Part shown: positions 1 to 9,204 of the stretch, piece after piece
How the letters are laid out: each line of letters begins with the position of its first letter
Position numbering within the stretch: the first letter of the stretch is position 1
Source of the DNA: Platanthera guangdongensis
Taxonomy: Eukaryota > Streptophyta > Magnoliopsida > Asparagales > Orchidaceae
Assembly: GCA_039583875.1 (NCBI GenBank)
Contig: CM077157.1
Span: forward strand, 72,230,346-72,294,345
Length of the DNA stretch: 64,000 nt
Direction: 5' to 3'
The notes under the pieces: generated by a model
Databases searched by the model: none
Told to the model about the DNA's origin: nothing
What the model saw: the letters and a program-made list of their open reading frames with translations, nothing else
Translations under genes and position numbers: made by a program

Positions 1-285
1 ACTCGTGAGAGCGGATTTCCTATGCAGAAAGGAAGAGAACTTCACATGTCCAAGAAGAGAATCGTTACCCTAGAGGTTCGCTTTAGCGCCATGGAAAACT
101 AGCCGAATGGAAAGCACCGCAATGGCCTCGCCTCCATGGATCTGGACTCAGCACGCGATTTGAGGCTCTGAAGCTCCACCGGCAGCCGGATCTCTCCTTC
201 TCCTTCTTCCTTTCTCTACCCTCTCTCTAACACTTTAGAAAGAGAAAACCTAAGAGAAAATTAGGGTTTAACCCTCAACTCCCGG

Positions 286-294
286 CCTTATAAC
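286..294 (-). promoter_or_regulatory. Candidate TATA box of the minus-strand LTR
   Basis: On the minus strand this reads GTTATAAGG, directly downstream of the inverted-repeat array and upstream of a purine-rich leader. That is where an LTR core promoter is expected. It is a sequence match only. Confidence 0.45.
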
Positions 295-365
295 AGCAGG
301 GAGATCTCTGGGCTGTTGGATCCCATTTGAAGGAAATGAGCGGCCACGATTCGCACTTAAAAACC

Positions 366-885
366 CTTTCCTAGGCCGAACACGGCTTGTGACATGCTAG
401 TGTGGCGTGTCACAGGCCGTGTCTCACAATCTGAACACGATCGTCGAATGCAGAATAGGATACGGGCTCAGACACGCCCGTGTACTTCTTGACACACCTA
501 TATCAGCTTATGACACGCCCGTATAACGGGGCGTGGCCCTCAAGCGTCACAGGAAATCATCACGTCCCGACCAGGACATGGGCTTAGACACGCCCGTGTT
601 TTGGGTCATGTCCCTCACCCAACACCGGCCGTCTTACACAGAGAATGACACGTCCCAGGACACGCCCGTATCCGACCTGGGCACGCTCGTTTCCCAGGTT
701 GTGTGCCTCACTCAACACCACCCTGCCGACATAGAGCAGGACACGGCCCTGGGCACGCCCGTGTCTCAGGCCGTGTACCCGACCTCCAAGGATCGTTGAA
801 TGCATTTCGTCGACAACATGAAAAATCATCGAACTCGTAGCAGGACACGGCCATATACGTGCCTGTGTCCAAGGCCATGTGACCC
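366..885. repeat. CG-rich inverted-repeat array in U3 of the Tekay-like LTR
   Basis: Many CACG/CGTG half-sites are paired as inverted repeats. Two units keep the geometry of a 9-nt arm, an 8-nt spacer and a 9-nt arm: 740-765 (GACACGGCC, 8 nt, GCCCGTGTC) and 844-869 (GACACGGCC, 8 nt, GCCTGTGTC). CGATCGTCGAA is at 438-448 and a related GATCGTTGAA at 791-800. On the minus strand the array lies upstream of the TATA-like box. Confidence 0.8.
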
Positions 886-948
886 TTGTCAGGACCCAGA
901 TTGTCCTTAAGATGCTACCAGATCATTTCCGAGTTTTGGGGCGTTACA

Positions 949-1285
949 TGTGCACTATCTATTGTTTGTCTAAATCGTCGTCATATCTCCTATTTTTCAT
1001 CATGCATGTCGTGTAGGCCTTGCCGACCCTTTTGATATTATCAAAGGGGGAGAATACATTGGTTCATAAGTTTGGTCATGAGTATGCATCATGGGTTGGG
1101 TGAGGTCAAATGTAGGGGGAGCATGGTTCAATTGTGTGCATATAGATAGGGGGAGCAAGTCGAATGTGTTGAGCCACATATATACTGCAACCTGATGGTA
1201 GCCTATAATTCTTATTCTCTATATGCACTCTATCTCAGGTATTATTTATCATGAATGGGATTTGATATTATCAAAAGGGGGAGTT
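949..1285 (+). mobile_element. Family A copy A1: 3' internal tail with polypurine tract
   Basis: This stretch aligns by eye with the 3' internal end of A2 (24910-25304). It holds TTGATATTATCAA followed by an AGGGGGAG-type tract twice, near 1031-1050 and 1262-1283, with more purine runs at about 1112 and 1147. The last copy abuts the LTR at 1286 and is the expected plus-strand primer (polypurine tract). The rest of the A1 interior is outside the window or displaced by the LTR at 1-948. There is no coding sequence. Confidence 0.75.
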
Positions 1286-1414
1286 TGTTGGAACCGATGT
1301 TTCATATTCCTTGTGTTTGAGAATATCAAATCCCCGGTTGTATTTGATCATGTTTTATGTTGATAGAGTGTGCAGGTTGTCAGGTGCAAGCAACAAAGAA
1401 GGCTCATATAGATG

Positions 1415-1935
1415 CTACCGCCAGGCGCTAGCATTAACGCGCCGTGCAAGCCTGTCGACGAATGTCTCGAGTATAAGCCTCGAGACTCTGGGCTACCGTC
1501 AGGCATTAGTACTACCGCAGGCGCTAACGCAGCGATTTATTTGGACCTAGCGCTCTGGAAGGTTTCGGCGCTAGCTCTACCACGCCGCGCTTGGCCTTCG
1601 ACAAGTTTTGAAGGCAGAAACGTCGAGCTCAGCGCTACCTCCAGGAGACTAGATTACCGCATGCTGTAACTGAATGATTTATTCGGTCCTAGTGCCCTGG
1701 AAGATTTCGGCGGTAGCACCTACCACGCGGTGCTAGCCTTGTCAAACGGATGTTGCCTTTTCAGGAACGTCGCATCTTATATTACCGCACGACGGTAGGC
1801 CCTACCGCGCGGCGCTTGTTCAAATGAAAAGGCAAAAGATCGTTTCGAAGACTACTTTCTAGATTTTGAGGACAACTGGCACAGCAAGCGCGCGAAACTA
1901 CCACAGGCGCTAGTCTTACCGCCGGCGGTAGCCTG
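1415..1935. repeat. TACCGC/GGCGSTAG inverted-repeat array in U3 of A1
   Basis: Repeated CTACCGC-type and GGCGCTAG/GCGGTAG-type half-sites face each other over short spacers (for example around 1418-1432, 1793-1815 and 1908-1930). A CTCGAG-rich relative of the ATCGTCGAGA element lies at about 1455-1485. The array ends just before the TATA box. Confidence 0.7.
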
Positions 1936-1949
1936 CTTTGATGAAGACG

Positions 1950-1957
1950 TATAAAAG
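1950..1957 (+). promoter_or_regulatory. TATA box of the A1 LTR
   Basis: TATAAAAG after GAAGACG. The A2 LTRs keep the same context with TATATAAA at 20474-20481 and 25820-25827, which supports a real core promoter. Confidence 0.65.
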
Positions 1958-2308
1958 CCGCTGTGTTTCCTGTTTTCATTACGGATCCAAGATGATTTTT
2001 GATGAAGGGTTTCTGAACTCCAAATTTCGGCCGCCTCCTTGAACCCGTCTCCACTTATCTTTGTCAAAGTTGAAGGAAGCCTTCTCCCTCCCATTCGTGA
2101 ACGAAGAACTCTGGCGATCCAGAATCTTCATTGACCACTGAAAACCGACCGGTTGCTAGCCAACGAAGATCTCAAGCACCGACCGTAGATCGCACACTGG
2201 AGAAGTCGTCAAGATGGAGAACTTCATATTACTTATCGTCTTTACTTTTAATCTTTGTACTCCTTTTCTATTTTCTGTTTAGTTTTTGGTGAGGAAAATC
2301 GACTAGAG

Positions 2309-2313
2309 AGGGT
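2309..2313. repeat. SIRE-1 TSD, left copy (AGGGT)
   Basis: AGGGT immediately before the 5' LTR, matched at 10819-10823. It also marks the exact cut point in the A1 LTR. Confidence 0.92.
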
Positions 2314-2647
2314 TGTTGGGTATTGTATCCACAATTACCTGGATTTGAGGAAGCCACATGTCAAGCTAAGATGAATTCACAATGTATTTGATGAAACCTC
2401 TTAAGTTGTGCTTGCAGTTATTCCACGCTAAGTGCACACCAATGTCAGGGTGCAGTAGGTCAATATACACGGGTCTGCACGACGTAATCCCTCGTTGAAC
2501 AGATCAGTGTGTTGGCCTACGTGTACTCTCTCTATTGGAGTGCACTTACTTTCAAGTACAGGGCTGTAACTATGCAAGAGCAGACAAGGAGCAAGGATGG
2601 GTCAAGGAGCAGCTCTTGGGTGGAAAGACGAAAAATCGTCTAAGTTT

Positions 2648-2955
2648 AATTCGGCGAGAATCACTGGTGATTCTCGCCGAATCGTCGAGAATCACTAGTG
2701 ATTCTCGCCGACTCTATCCGGCTACCTCAAAGCGGTGCCAAGTAAGATTCGGCGAGAATCACTAGTGATTCTCACCGAACCCATCGTTGAGCAGATCATG
2801 GCCAAGTAATATTCGTCGAGAATCAACAAGTGATTCGGCGAGAATCATCAAGTGATTCGGCGAGAATCACTAGTGTTTCTCGACGAATCGTCGAGAATCA
2901 CTAACTGATTCTCGCCAATTCATCGAGAATCACCTTCGATTCTCGCCGATTTTGA
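2648..2955. repeat. GATTCTCG/CGAGAATC palindrome array in U3 of SIRE-1 (5' LTR)
   Basis: At least six facing pairs of CGAGAATC and GATTCTCG, joined by CGAATCGTCGA-type linkers. The pair at 2650-2681 has 15-nt arms around a 2-nt centre. The pair at 2747-2778 is a 32-bp palindrome with one mismatched pair. ATCGTCGAGA occurs at 2681-2690. The array ends about 115 bp before the TATA box. Confidence 0.9.
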
Positions 2956-3071
2956 CTTGGCAATTTTTCTGGAAACAGCTGGACCGGATTCTGCCGCTGG
3001 CACTGTGTTGAACCGGAACTAGGGTTTCCTTCAGGTGGGACCCACAACGGTCATTTAGGAGTATACTCGTG

Positions 3072-3079
3072 TATAAATA
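3072..3079 (+). promoter_or_regulatory. TATA box, SIRE-1 5' LTR
   Basis: TATAAATA in a context also seen in the 3' LTR (9944-9950) and in both SIRE-2 LTRs (51290-51297, 58710-58717). Confidence 0.7.
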
Positions 3080-3893
3080 CATGCGTATTTTTGAACAGTA
3101 AAGACACGGAGAAAAAGACGAAACACGGGTCGCGATGTAACCTAGATCGCGAGTTCCGCTCCGCCGTCGCCATCGCCGCATGAGAGAGTTGATCGCCGGT
3201 CTTGATCGAGGTTTCTTCCAGATCTCCCGGTGATAGAAGCTTAACCAAGCTTAGCGTCTCACGTGTCTAACCGGAGATCTCTTGTCTCTTGATTTGTTGA
3301 TCGGGAAAAACTTACCCGTCCGAATCGATCGAGACGACTGATCCTAGTGTGACCGTTGGAAGACCTAGATAAGCTTTGCTACGAAGTTTGGATCTCCAAA
3401 GTACAGCAGCCGCACATCGTTGTCGCCGCCGATCCCGTGAACCAAGCCGCCGCCCATCTTGCCGCCGCCGGTTCCGGGGAGATTCTCTCCAAGAGAGATC
3501 TAGGGTTGTGGACTCTTCGTGAACTTCAAGAACACGTCGTCAACGAAGAGGGACATCGTAGTCTCCAAACGTAGTTTGTATTTCTTGTACATTCTAGTTT
3601 TACTTTTGTTGTAAAGGAACGTTGGCTCCTAGTTGTAAGGGTTGGGTGCAACCCGTGCTGTGGGACTGTTGACTCCTACGTGTGGAAGGGTTCCTTCCGA
3701 TAGTGCAAGGATTGGATTTCAATCTTGTTGGTGAAGAGACCGAGTTCGTCCCTTGTTGGGAGATAGGTCGAAGGGGGAAAGTGGATATACCCAAATCGGG
3801 GAACCACTATAAATAGCTTGTGTATTCTGTGTGCTGTGCTGTTTATTTTTATTGTGCAGGTACAATTTTAAATTCCGCAAAAACGCTGCACGT

Positions 3894-3920
3894 CACCTAT
3901 TCCCCCCCCCCCCATAGGTG
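3894..3920. other. C-run hairpin near the SIRE-1 5' LTR end
   Basis: CACCTAT and ATAGGTG form 7-nt arms around a run of about 12 C. The same structure stands at 10764-10790, 52108-52132 and 59528-59552. The minus-strand SIRE-3 LTR end has a degenerate version near 30585-30605. Its place 28 nt before the LTR end fits a U5 structure used in packaging or in reverse-transcription initiation; that role is inference. Confidence 0.6.
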
Positions 3921-3950
3921 AAGATAGTTGACACTAGGTGGACTTTCAAG

Positions 3951-3968
3951 TGGTATCAGAGCGAGGTT
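3951..3968 (+). other. SIRE-1 primer-binding site (initiator tRNA-Met type)
   Basis: TGGTATCAGAGCGAGGTT, two bases after the LTR end. The first 12 bases are the usual plant copia match to the 3' end of initiator tRNA-Met. Confidence 0.9.
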
Positions 3969-4022
3969 ACTCATTAAAAAGGTTTACACCTTGAGTAGAA
4001 TCCTGCCACCAGTGTCAGAAGC

Positions 4023-5598
4023 ATGGAGCTGGATCATGAGATATCGCCACTAAGACTCCCCACATGCACAAAGGAGTTTTATCCCGTCTGGAGGATGAGA
4101 GTGTCGTATCACTTGGATGCTATCGATCCTCGAGCATCTTTTCATCCTGGAAGAGGGTCCTTTTATTCCTATGAAGACCTCCGACTGTGGAAAGATCCAA
4201 GTGCCCAAGTGCATTGCTGAGATGTCGGAGACGGAACTTTCATTATTTAATTTGGACAAGAGGATTCGTCAAATTATCATGGATATCTGGTCTGGAGCTT
4301 CTCGCTCTAGATTGGAAAAATGTGGGTCGGCTAAATCTATGTGGGTGATGATCTCAGAGCTGATGGGGGGGTCAGAGAAAGCTGGAATCTGCTGTCAACC
4401 AGAGGATGAAGCCTATGTGGGGGTCCTCGCCTCTGAATATGAAGGCAAGGATCTACCGGACAGCATCAGAGCTCCAGTGTCCGTGTCAGAGACTGAAGAA
4501 GCCAGTGAGGAAAGCAGTTTTGATGAGGATGACACAACGGTCACTGGCTCTAATGACAATAACACTGAAGAGCAGGTAACTTTTTCATCCTGCCCCGTCT
4601 CTCTTGAAGTTTCTGAAGACAGGAACTGTGTCCCTTCAGAAAATTCTGATTCCCTGCAGAGAGCCCTTCAGAAAAGCAACCTGCTTGTTGAAGAACAAGA
4701 TCAGGAGATTGCACGGCTGAAGATCTTGTTGGTTCTCCAATTGGCGTCCAACAAGGTCAAGGACTCTAAAATCTCTGATCTAGAGAGTAGTCTAGAGACT
4801 GAGAAAAGGATAGTATCAAACTTTTCCAAGGTTTATGCTATGAAGAGAAAGGTAGAAAATGGGTGGATCTCCCGAATTATCAATTCGTGGAGAAATGGGG
4901 AAACGGTATTCCGACTCCCCACTCCAAGTAGGAAGGCTACTCATCATGCCTTCAGGTATGATCACAGGAATAATCGTGATCACTGCAAGGGTGATCTGTC
5001 CTCATGTGGAGACACCCATAGTGCAAGGGCCGTCATGGCCACCCGTGAGAGAATACCTAAGGCTCCTTCTGTGCCCTTTGTATTCTCGGCCACTGCCCAT
5101 ACTCGGCATGAATCGGCTAGTATCAGCTCTCAGAAATCTTCTCTCCACCCAAGGCCACAGGAAATGGGGGTTAGAAGTCATGCTGTAAGTTCTCATGGGG
5201 TCTCAGGAAGGGGGCTGTCTGAAAGGAAGGCACCACTTCCCAGACCTCGTGACGCTCGCTGCATGCATTCATTCCACCCTTCCACGTGACACGGTGGAAG
5301 AGGCAGTTCTGGGAGCAGATCCAGATCTATCCCGTTTGGACCTAGGCTCATAACTACCTCAGTCACAAGATCAGGTCAGAAACGGCGATACAACATTCAC
5401 GAGTGTTGGTGCTGTGGCAAGGTGGGACACTTTGCCATAGACTGTTGGCACAACCCCTCTGTGTCAAGGGCAAGGGCCTATCCACATCTCCAGGGCAGAG
5501 GTAGTCTTCCTGTCAGAATTTCTGAAGGAAGGCAGTCGAGTGTTTATACTAACAAGAACCTAGGACCCAATATGTATTGGGTTCCTAAGGTAAAGTAA
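4023..5598 (+). pseudogene. gag: SIRE-1 gag-like frame, frameshifted and with one stop
   Basis: Starts at ATG 4023 (MELDHEISPLRLPTC...), which corresponds to the SIRE-2 gag start. The frame shifts by one near 4110-4140 and then runs from about 4117 to 5289 with a typical gag segment (residues resembling EEGPFIPMK, then an SLFNLDKRIRQIIM stretch), an acidic Ser/Glu-rich part and a coiled-coil stretch of about 60 residues. After an in-frame TGA at 5287-5289 the same frame continues through a zinc knuckle, CWCCGKVGHFAIDCW (from 5404), and ends with GPNMYWVPKVK and TAA at 5596-5598. Compared with SIRE-2 the middle is shortened and the first zinc knuckle (CFGxNKPGH type) is missing. The stop at 5596 is where pol should begin in the next frame, but no pol follows. 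Confidence 0.8.
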
Positions 5599-5825
5599 CT
5601 CTTTCTTGCAGGGTAGTCTAGGTTCCCGTAAATATGATGGGAACTAGACAGTAGATGGCTCAAGACTAAATTGGAACAAGCGTCTGGAATACAAGATGTG
5701 ATATCTACATGGGCATACTCACATTGAGCTCCTAATATGTTTTACCTGAGGGACTAAATGATAACTCTCATAATCCCAGGTACTTTTGATCAGTTCCAGG
5801 ACTTGAGTCATATTGTATCCACATT

Positions 5826-5895
<70 letters not shown>

Positions 5896-6673
5896 CTTAT
5901 ACTTACACGTATATGTGTGTACATCTAAGGATATGTTAACACGGTAAACATAAACCATAGATACAACAATGAAGACTTATCGGAAATTCCACTGGTAGAC
6001 TCGAGATCTAACATCTACAGGCGTAAATTAGATCACTGAAAACTAGCGAAGATTGCCATCAAGAAATGTATGGAAAAGCCGGTTCAAACCCCAAATAGAT
6101 TGGCTTTAAGAAGTATTTACGTATTTAGAAGATTTTTAAATTAACTTATATGGAAAAGCCGGAAACCCGTTAAAATCCCTTCTAAATCCCGTCAATATCG
6201 CGCAGTCTCTCGCCGACTCTTCACATTCTCGCGGAAGTCCGTTTTAAACTCGTCGATCGCCTGTTTCAGTCAGAGAGATATCGCGCAGGACTCTCGCCGA
6301 TTGCCCTCCTCCTTCCCGCAAGATCCCCGGAAGCTTCTTCCCGAAGGTCTCTCGCCGAATCGTGAAAACTTCCGTCGACATCCCGCAGGACGCTCACCGA
6401 AGATCTCTCGAAGGAAGCTCACCGAAGGTTTCTCGCTGTTTCATCCCGCAAGATTTCCCTTCCGTCGATATCCCGTCTCTCGATCTCGCTGATTCTTCCT
6501 TCCAGGAATTTCTCCGCGTGCACTCATCGGGTGTCCATTATCTTCAACCAACTAACTCCCGTCTACGATTTTGGGTAACCACATCCTCACCCTTGCTTGG
6601 ACTTTATTACTAGTGTCGCTTCCCTTTGATTTTTGATTAAGCTTAGAGTAGGGCTTCTCTCCCTAGATTTGCT
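5599..6673 (+). other. Non-coding spacer replacing pol in SIRE-1; leader of the 762-codon ORF
   Basis: No protease, integrase or RT residue is recognisable here. From 5599 to about 6180 there is AT-rich sequence with an AT microsatellite at 5829-5890. From about 6180 to 6480 there is a GC-richer stretch with recurring CTCGCCGA/CTCACCGA (near 6211, 6293, 6352, 6390 and 6418) and CCCGCA(A/G)GA(C/T) words. A pyrimidine-rich stretch then runs to the ATG at 6674. The layout resembles a 5' leader or promoter for the downstream ORF. The 63-83 codon frames inside it look accidental. Confidence 0.6.
5829..5890. repeat. AT dinucleotide microsatellite
   Basis: About 31 uninterrupted AT units inside SIRE-1, between the gag remnant and the ORF leader. 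The 79-codon minus-strand frame that spans it (repeats of Tyr-Ile) is an artefact. Confidence 0.97.
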
Positions 6674-8962
6674 ATGGCTCCAAGGACAACCGCTGGGCTG
6701 GTCACTGGATGCGAGCTGGTTCATACAGGGTTCTCTCATGCCTCAGATGAATTCAGGAACATCATCCTTATGCTAGAGGAGGCTGGACTCTCATTCGTAC
6801 TAGAGCATCCCTGTAAAATCCTGGACAAGGAAGTGATGGAGTTCTTTGCAACCGCAAAACTCCGGAATGACGACTCTCTTATCAAAAGCAAGGTTGCCGG
6901 GGCAAAGATCAAGATGTCTGCCAGCAAGCTGACCCACTACTTGCAGCTCACTACCTCGGAGCACGAGGATTATCTTGAGGAAGAAGACAAAACCAGGACT
7001 CTATTATTCTGTGGTCTCGCTCGAGGAACTCGGTCGATAAAGCGAAAGGATATGAATGAAGAAGGGAAACTTCTGTCAGACATCGTTGGGAAGGTACTCA
7101 TATGCAAGTCGGGCTCTCATGACCACATCTCTGCAAACATGTTCAAGATCCTGGTGGCAATTGTCTGCAGGAAAAGATTCAACTGGGGGGCATTGCTGTT
7201 TGAGAAGATAAAGCACACCCTGAGATCACCTAGCTTTGGCCGAATCATCAGTCTGTATCTCAATCAGCTGAATGGAGATAAATATGACATGAGTAAAGGT
7301 GTTCATATACATTACTTAAAGAAAATGGACTCGAGTGTTTTTGACATATGGGAGAGGCGTATTGGGCAGGCTGCCGTGGCAGAACAACAAGAAGCATCTC
7401 CAGCCGAGGACGGCACTGTGGCTGATTCCTTAGTTATCCCTAGTGAAATTCCTGATGCTTTGACTGCAGGAACTGAGGGGGAGCCTCTACCCACTGATGC
7501 TAATATCGTATCTGACATCTCCCAGATAGCCAGAGATGCAGTGGCGGCTATACAAGAAGAAAGTGATGCTGTAGAGGAGACTGCTGACGAAAGGTTAGAA
7601 GATGATGCTGCTGAGAATGATCTCATGGATGACGAAGGTGAGGAAGAAGGCAATGAGGGACAGGAAGCATTGGAGACTCAGGATATCACTGAAGTTCCAT
7701 CTGACAAGCACGCTCCTGAGTTCGTCCCCGAGAACATTGGTGCAACAGTGGAGGGGGAGTCTGAGAAATCTACAGAGGCCGCAAGCATTCCCCCCTTAGA
7801 GACTGTGCTCGTGTCCAGCTCTACAGGTGCTTCTGCTGAAGAGCAAGGCCAAGAAGTGCCTCCGAATCTTCCACTACGAGATAATCTAGCCACTCACACC
7901 GTGAATGTCATTCAGGGTATAGTGGATGAGATTAAAGCCTCTTTTGGGAAAGCTCAGGATAAAATGTTAAAAAGAATCAAGAAATCGGAGAATCTCATGC
8001 TCAAGAACATGGTGGAGATCAATCACAAACTGGACGTGATGGAAAAGAAGTTTGAAGATAAGTATACAGCGGCCGACCAAGCTGTCATTCTTCTTATGGA
8101 CGGATTGAAAAAGAACACTGATACTCTCTCCGTAGTAAATCAGAATGCTCATGTCGTAGCAACCAACATTCAAAAGTTTGATGGCAATATGGTAACTCTC
8201 AACACCAATCAACAAGCCTTGGTCACTGAATTCTCCAAGACTACAAAGCATATTGATGACTCGCTGCACTCCTATGCAAATTCCATCGTAGTCGAAGCCA
8301 AAAAGGGGGAGAAAGAATATATAGCTAAGATGGCTGAGCTTCGGGAAGTCATGATCAACAACTTTGAACAGTCAAACAAATATGTCTATGACAGTTGTTG
8401 GTGGATGCTCCAACAAGCGTTAGGCGTTAATATCCCTGAAAATCCCCAGGGTGCTCCTGCTCCTGAAGATTATACTGTGGTTGATGAGGGCGCCAGTGTT
8501 GAAGAAGTTCCTGTAAGTGAAGCTGATGTTCATAGGGCTGCTAGGGTCTCCTCCAAGGCAAAACTGATGGCAATGTTTGATCAAGGAGCCCTAGCAAAAG
8601 CCAGGGACAAGAGGAAATCGCAAGAAGGGGCATCAAAGGAAATACAAGTTGAAAAGAGAATCAGACTGAAGGAGGAGGAAGTAAGAAACGAAAAGTGGAG
8701 CCTAGTATCCAAGAGTATCATATTGGACACATTCTGGCTACAGGAAAAAGGGGAAATCAATCGAAACGATGTATACAGCCAGTATGAGTGGGAGATGCAC
8801 AAGACGTATGAAGCGAAACGAAACATCTTCTTCAGGACCAATACTGCGGCAGATAAAGCTCCTCCTCCCAGATATTATCCGAAGCCCAAAGAGTATATGG
8901 AGAGGCAAAGAAAGAAGTATTTGGCTCAAAAACTCAAGGATGACTTAGCCAAAGAAAAATAG
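6674..8962 (+). CDS. Uninterrupted 762-aa retrotransposon accessory protein (SIRE-type extra ORF)
   Basis: One open frame of 762 codons; the first ATG (6674) follows a long non-coding leader. Residues 1-230 look globular, with an EVMEFFATAKLRNDD stretch (about 53-67) that I recall from proteins encoded downstream of pol in SIRE-like and related plant elements, often called env-like or uncharacterised. Residues 233-400 are acidic and low in complexity. Residues 405-580 are heptad-like and probably coiled coil, with WWMLQQALG near 576-584. Residues 620-762 are strongly basic and charged. I see no signal peptide, convincing membrane segment, zinc knuckle or enzyme motif, so an envelope role is not supported. 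The frame stays open while gag beside it is broken. Function unknown; oligomerisation and nucleic-acid binding are guesses from composition. Confidence 0.85.
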   Translation: MAPRTTAGLVTGCELVHTGFSHASDEFRNIILMLEEAGLSFVLEHPCKILDKEVMEFFATAKLRNDDSLIKSKVAGAKIKMSASKLTHYLQLTTSEHEDYLEEEDKTRTLLFCGLARGTRSIKRKDMNEEGKLLSDIVGKVLICKSGSHDHISANMFKILVAIVCRKRFNWGALLFEKIKHTLRSPSFGRIISLYLNQLNGDKYDMSKGVHIHYLKKMDSSVFDIWERRIGQAAVAEQQEASPAEDGTVADSLVIPSEIPDALTAGTEGEPLPTDANIVSDISQIARDAVAAIQEESDAVEETADERLEDDAAENDLMDDEGEEEGNEGQEALETQDITEVPSDKHAPEFVPENIGATVEGESEKSTEAASIPPLETVLVSSSTGASAEEQGQEVPPNLPLRDNLATHTVNVIQGIVDEIKASFGKAQDKMLKRIKKSENLMLKNMVEINHKLDVMEKKFEDKYTAADQAVILLMDGLKKNTDTLSVVNQNAHVVATNIQKFDGNMVTLNTNQQALVTEFSKTTKHIDDSLHSYANSIVVEAKKGEKEYIAKMAELREVMINNFEQSNKYVYDSCWWMLQQALGVNIPENPQGAPAPEDYTVVDEGASVEEVPVSEADVHRAARVSSKAKLMAMFDQGALAKARDKRKSQEGASKEIQVEKRIRLKEEEVRNEKWSLVSKSIILDTFWLQEKGEINRNDVYSQYEWEMHKTYEAKRNIFFRTNTAADKAPPPRYYPKPKEYMERQRKKYLAQKLKDDLAKEK

Positions 8963-9204
8963 TCAAAAATTTATAGTCTGTCATTCTCTCTTAAGAACAA
9001 TTAATGTTTATTGTTAGTATATGAACATTCCTGAGATTATATATATATATATATGTATTTGAATTTATGAATGACTCAAGTCTTGATCTGTTTGCCTATA
9101 TTCTCTTGTGCTGCATATTTAAATTCTGAATATTGTTTATATTATCTGGTTGGTGTTATTCATCTTAGCTAGTAGGATTTTGGCTTCGTCAAATAGGGGG
9201 AGAT
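8963..9204 (+). other. SIRE-1 3' untranslated tail with polypurine tract
   Basis: AT-rich non-coding sequence after the ORF stop, with a short AT tract near 9034-9053. It ends in TCAAATAGGGGGAGAT at 9189-9204, the polypurine tract directly before the 3' LTR. SIRE-2 has the same tract before 57972. Confidence 0.85.

Larger units (their letters stand above)
1..948 (-). mobile_element. Partial LTR of a Tekay-like Ty3/gypsy element
   Basis: Read on the minus strand, this LTR starts at 948 with TGTAACGCCCCAAAACTCGG, the kind of terminus I associate with Tekay/Del chromovirus LTRs, and runs off the left edge of the window. Inside, in minus-strand order, are a CG-rich inverted-repeat array (about 885-366), a TATA-like box (294-286) and a pyrimidine/purine-rich leader. 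No coding potential is credible; the 81-88 codon frames across the array are by-products of its repetition. Sequence to the right of 948 matches the 3' tail of family A (compare 24910-25008), so this LTR sits inside family A copy A1. Its other end and its TSD are outside the window. A solo LTR and the terminal LTR of a longer element cannot be told apart. Confidence 0.72.
1286..2313 (+). mobile_element. Family A copy A1: 3' LTR, left part
   Basis: The LTR starts TGTTGGAACCGATGTTTCAT, like the A2 LTRs at 19959 and 25305. A CG-rich TACCGC/GGCG array (about 1415-1935) leads to a TATA box at 1950-1957. The LTR is broken at 2313 by SIRE-1 and resumes after 10823; the 5 bases AGGGT flank SIRE-1 on both sides. 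This is a terminal 3' LTR because a polypurine tract precedes it. Confidence 0.85.
2314..3948 (+). mobile_element. SIRE-1 5' LTR
   Basis: 1635 bp, from TGTTGGGTATTGTATCC to GGTGGACTTTCA. In order: a U3 palindrome array (2648-2955), a TATA box (3072-3079), transcribed leader sequence, and a C-run hairpin near the end (3894-3920). By eye it differs from the 3' LTR by scattered substitutions and one 19-nt deletion inside a palindrome of the 3' copy. Confidence 0.93.

Noticed and set aside
2648..2955. CRISPR array, suggested by regularly spaced short palindromic repeats
   Set aside because: Spacing is irregular, spacers are not unique, no cas genes occur, and the repeats are part of plant LTR U3 regions present in both LTRs of an element.
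2648..2955. Heat-shock elements in the GATTCTCG palindromes
   Set aside because: The nTTCnnGAAn spacing of heat-shock elements is not met; TTC and GAA words are five bases apart.
3356..3574. 72-codon ORF in the SIRE-1 5' LTR (related frames in the other SIRE LTRs)
   Set aside because: Homologous frames in the sister LTRs are shifted or start elsewhere. It lies in the transcribed leader and shows no known domain.
5719..5958. Minus-strand ORF with Tyr-Ile repeats
   Set aside because: Translation of an AT microsatellite.
6674..8962. Retroviral-type envelope protein
   Set aside because: The protein has no signal peptide, no convincing membrane segment and no cleavage site that I can see. The 'env-like' label used for some SIRE ORFs is not supported here.
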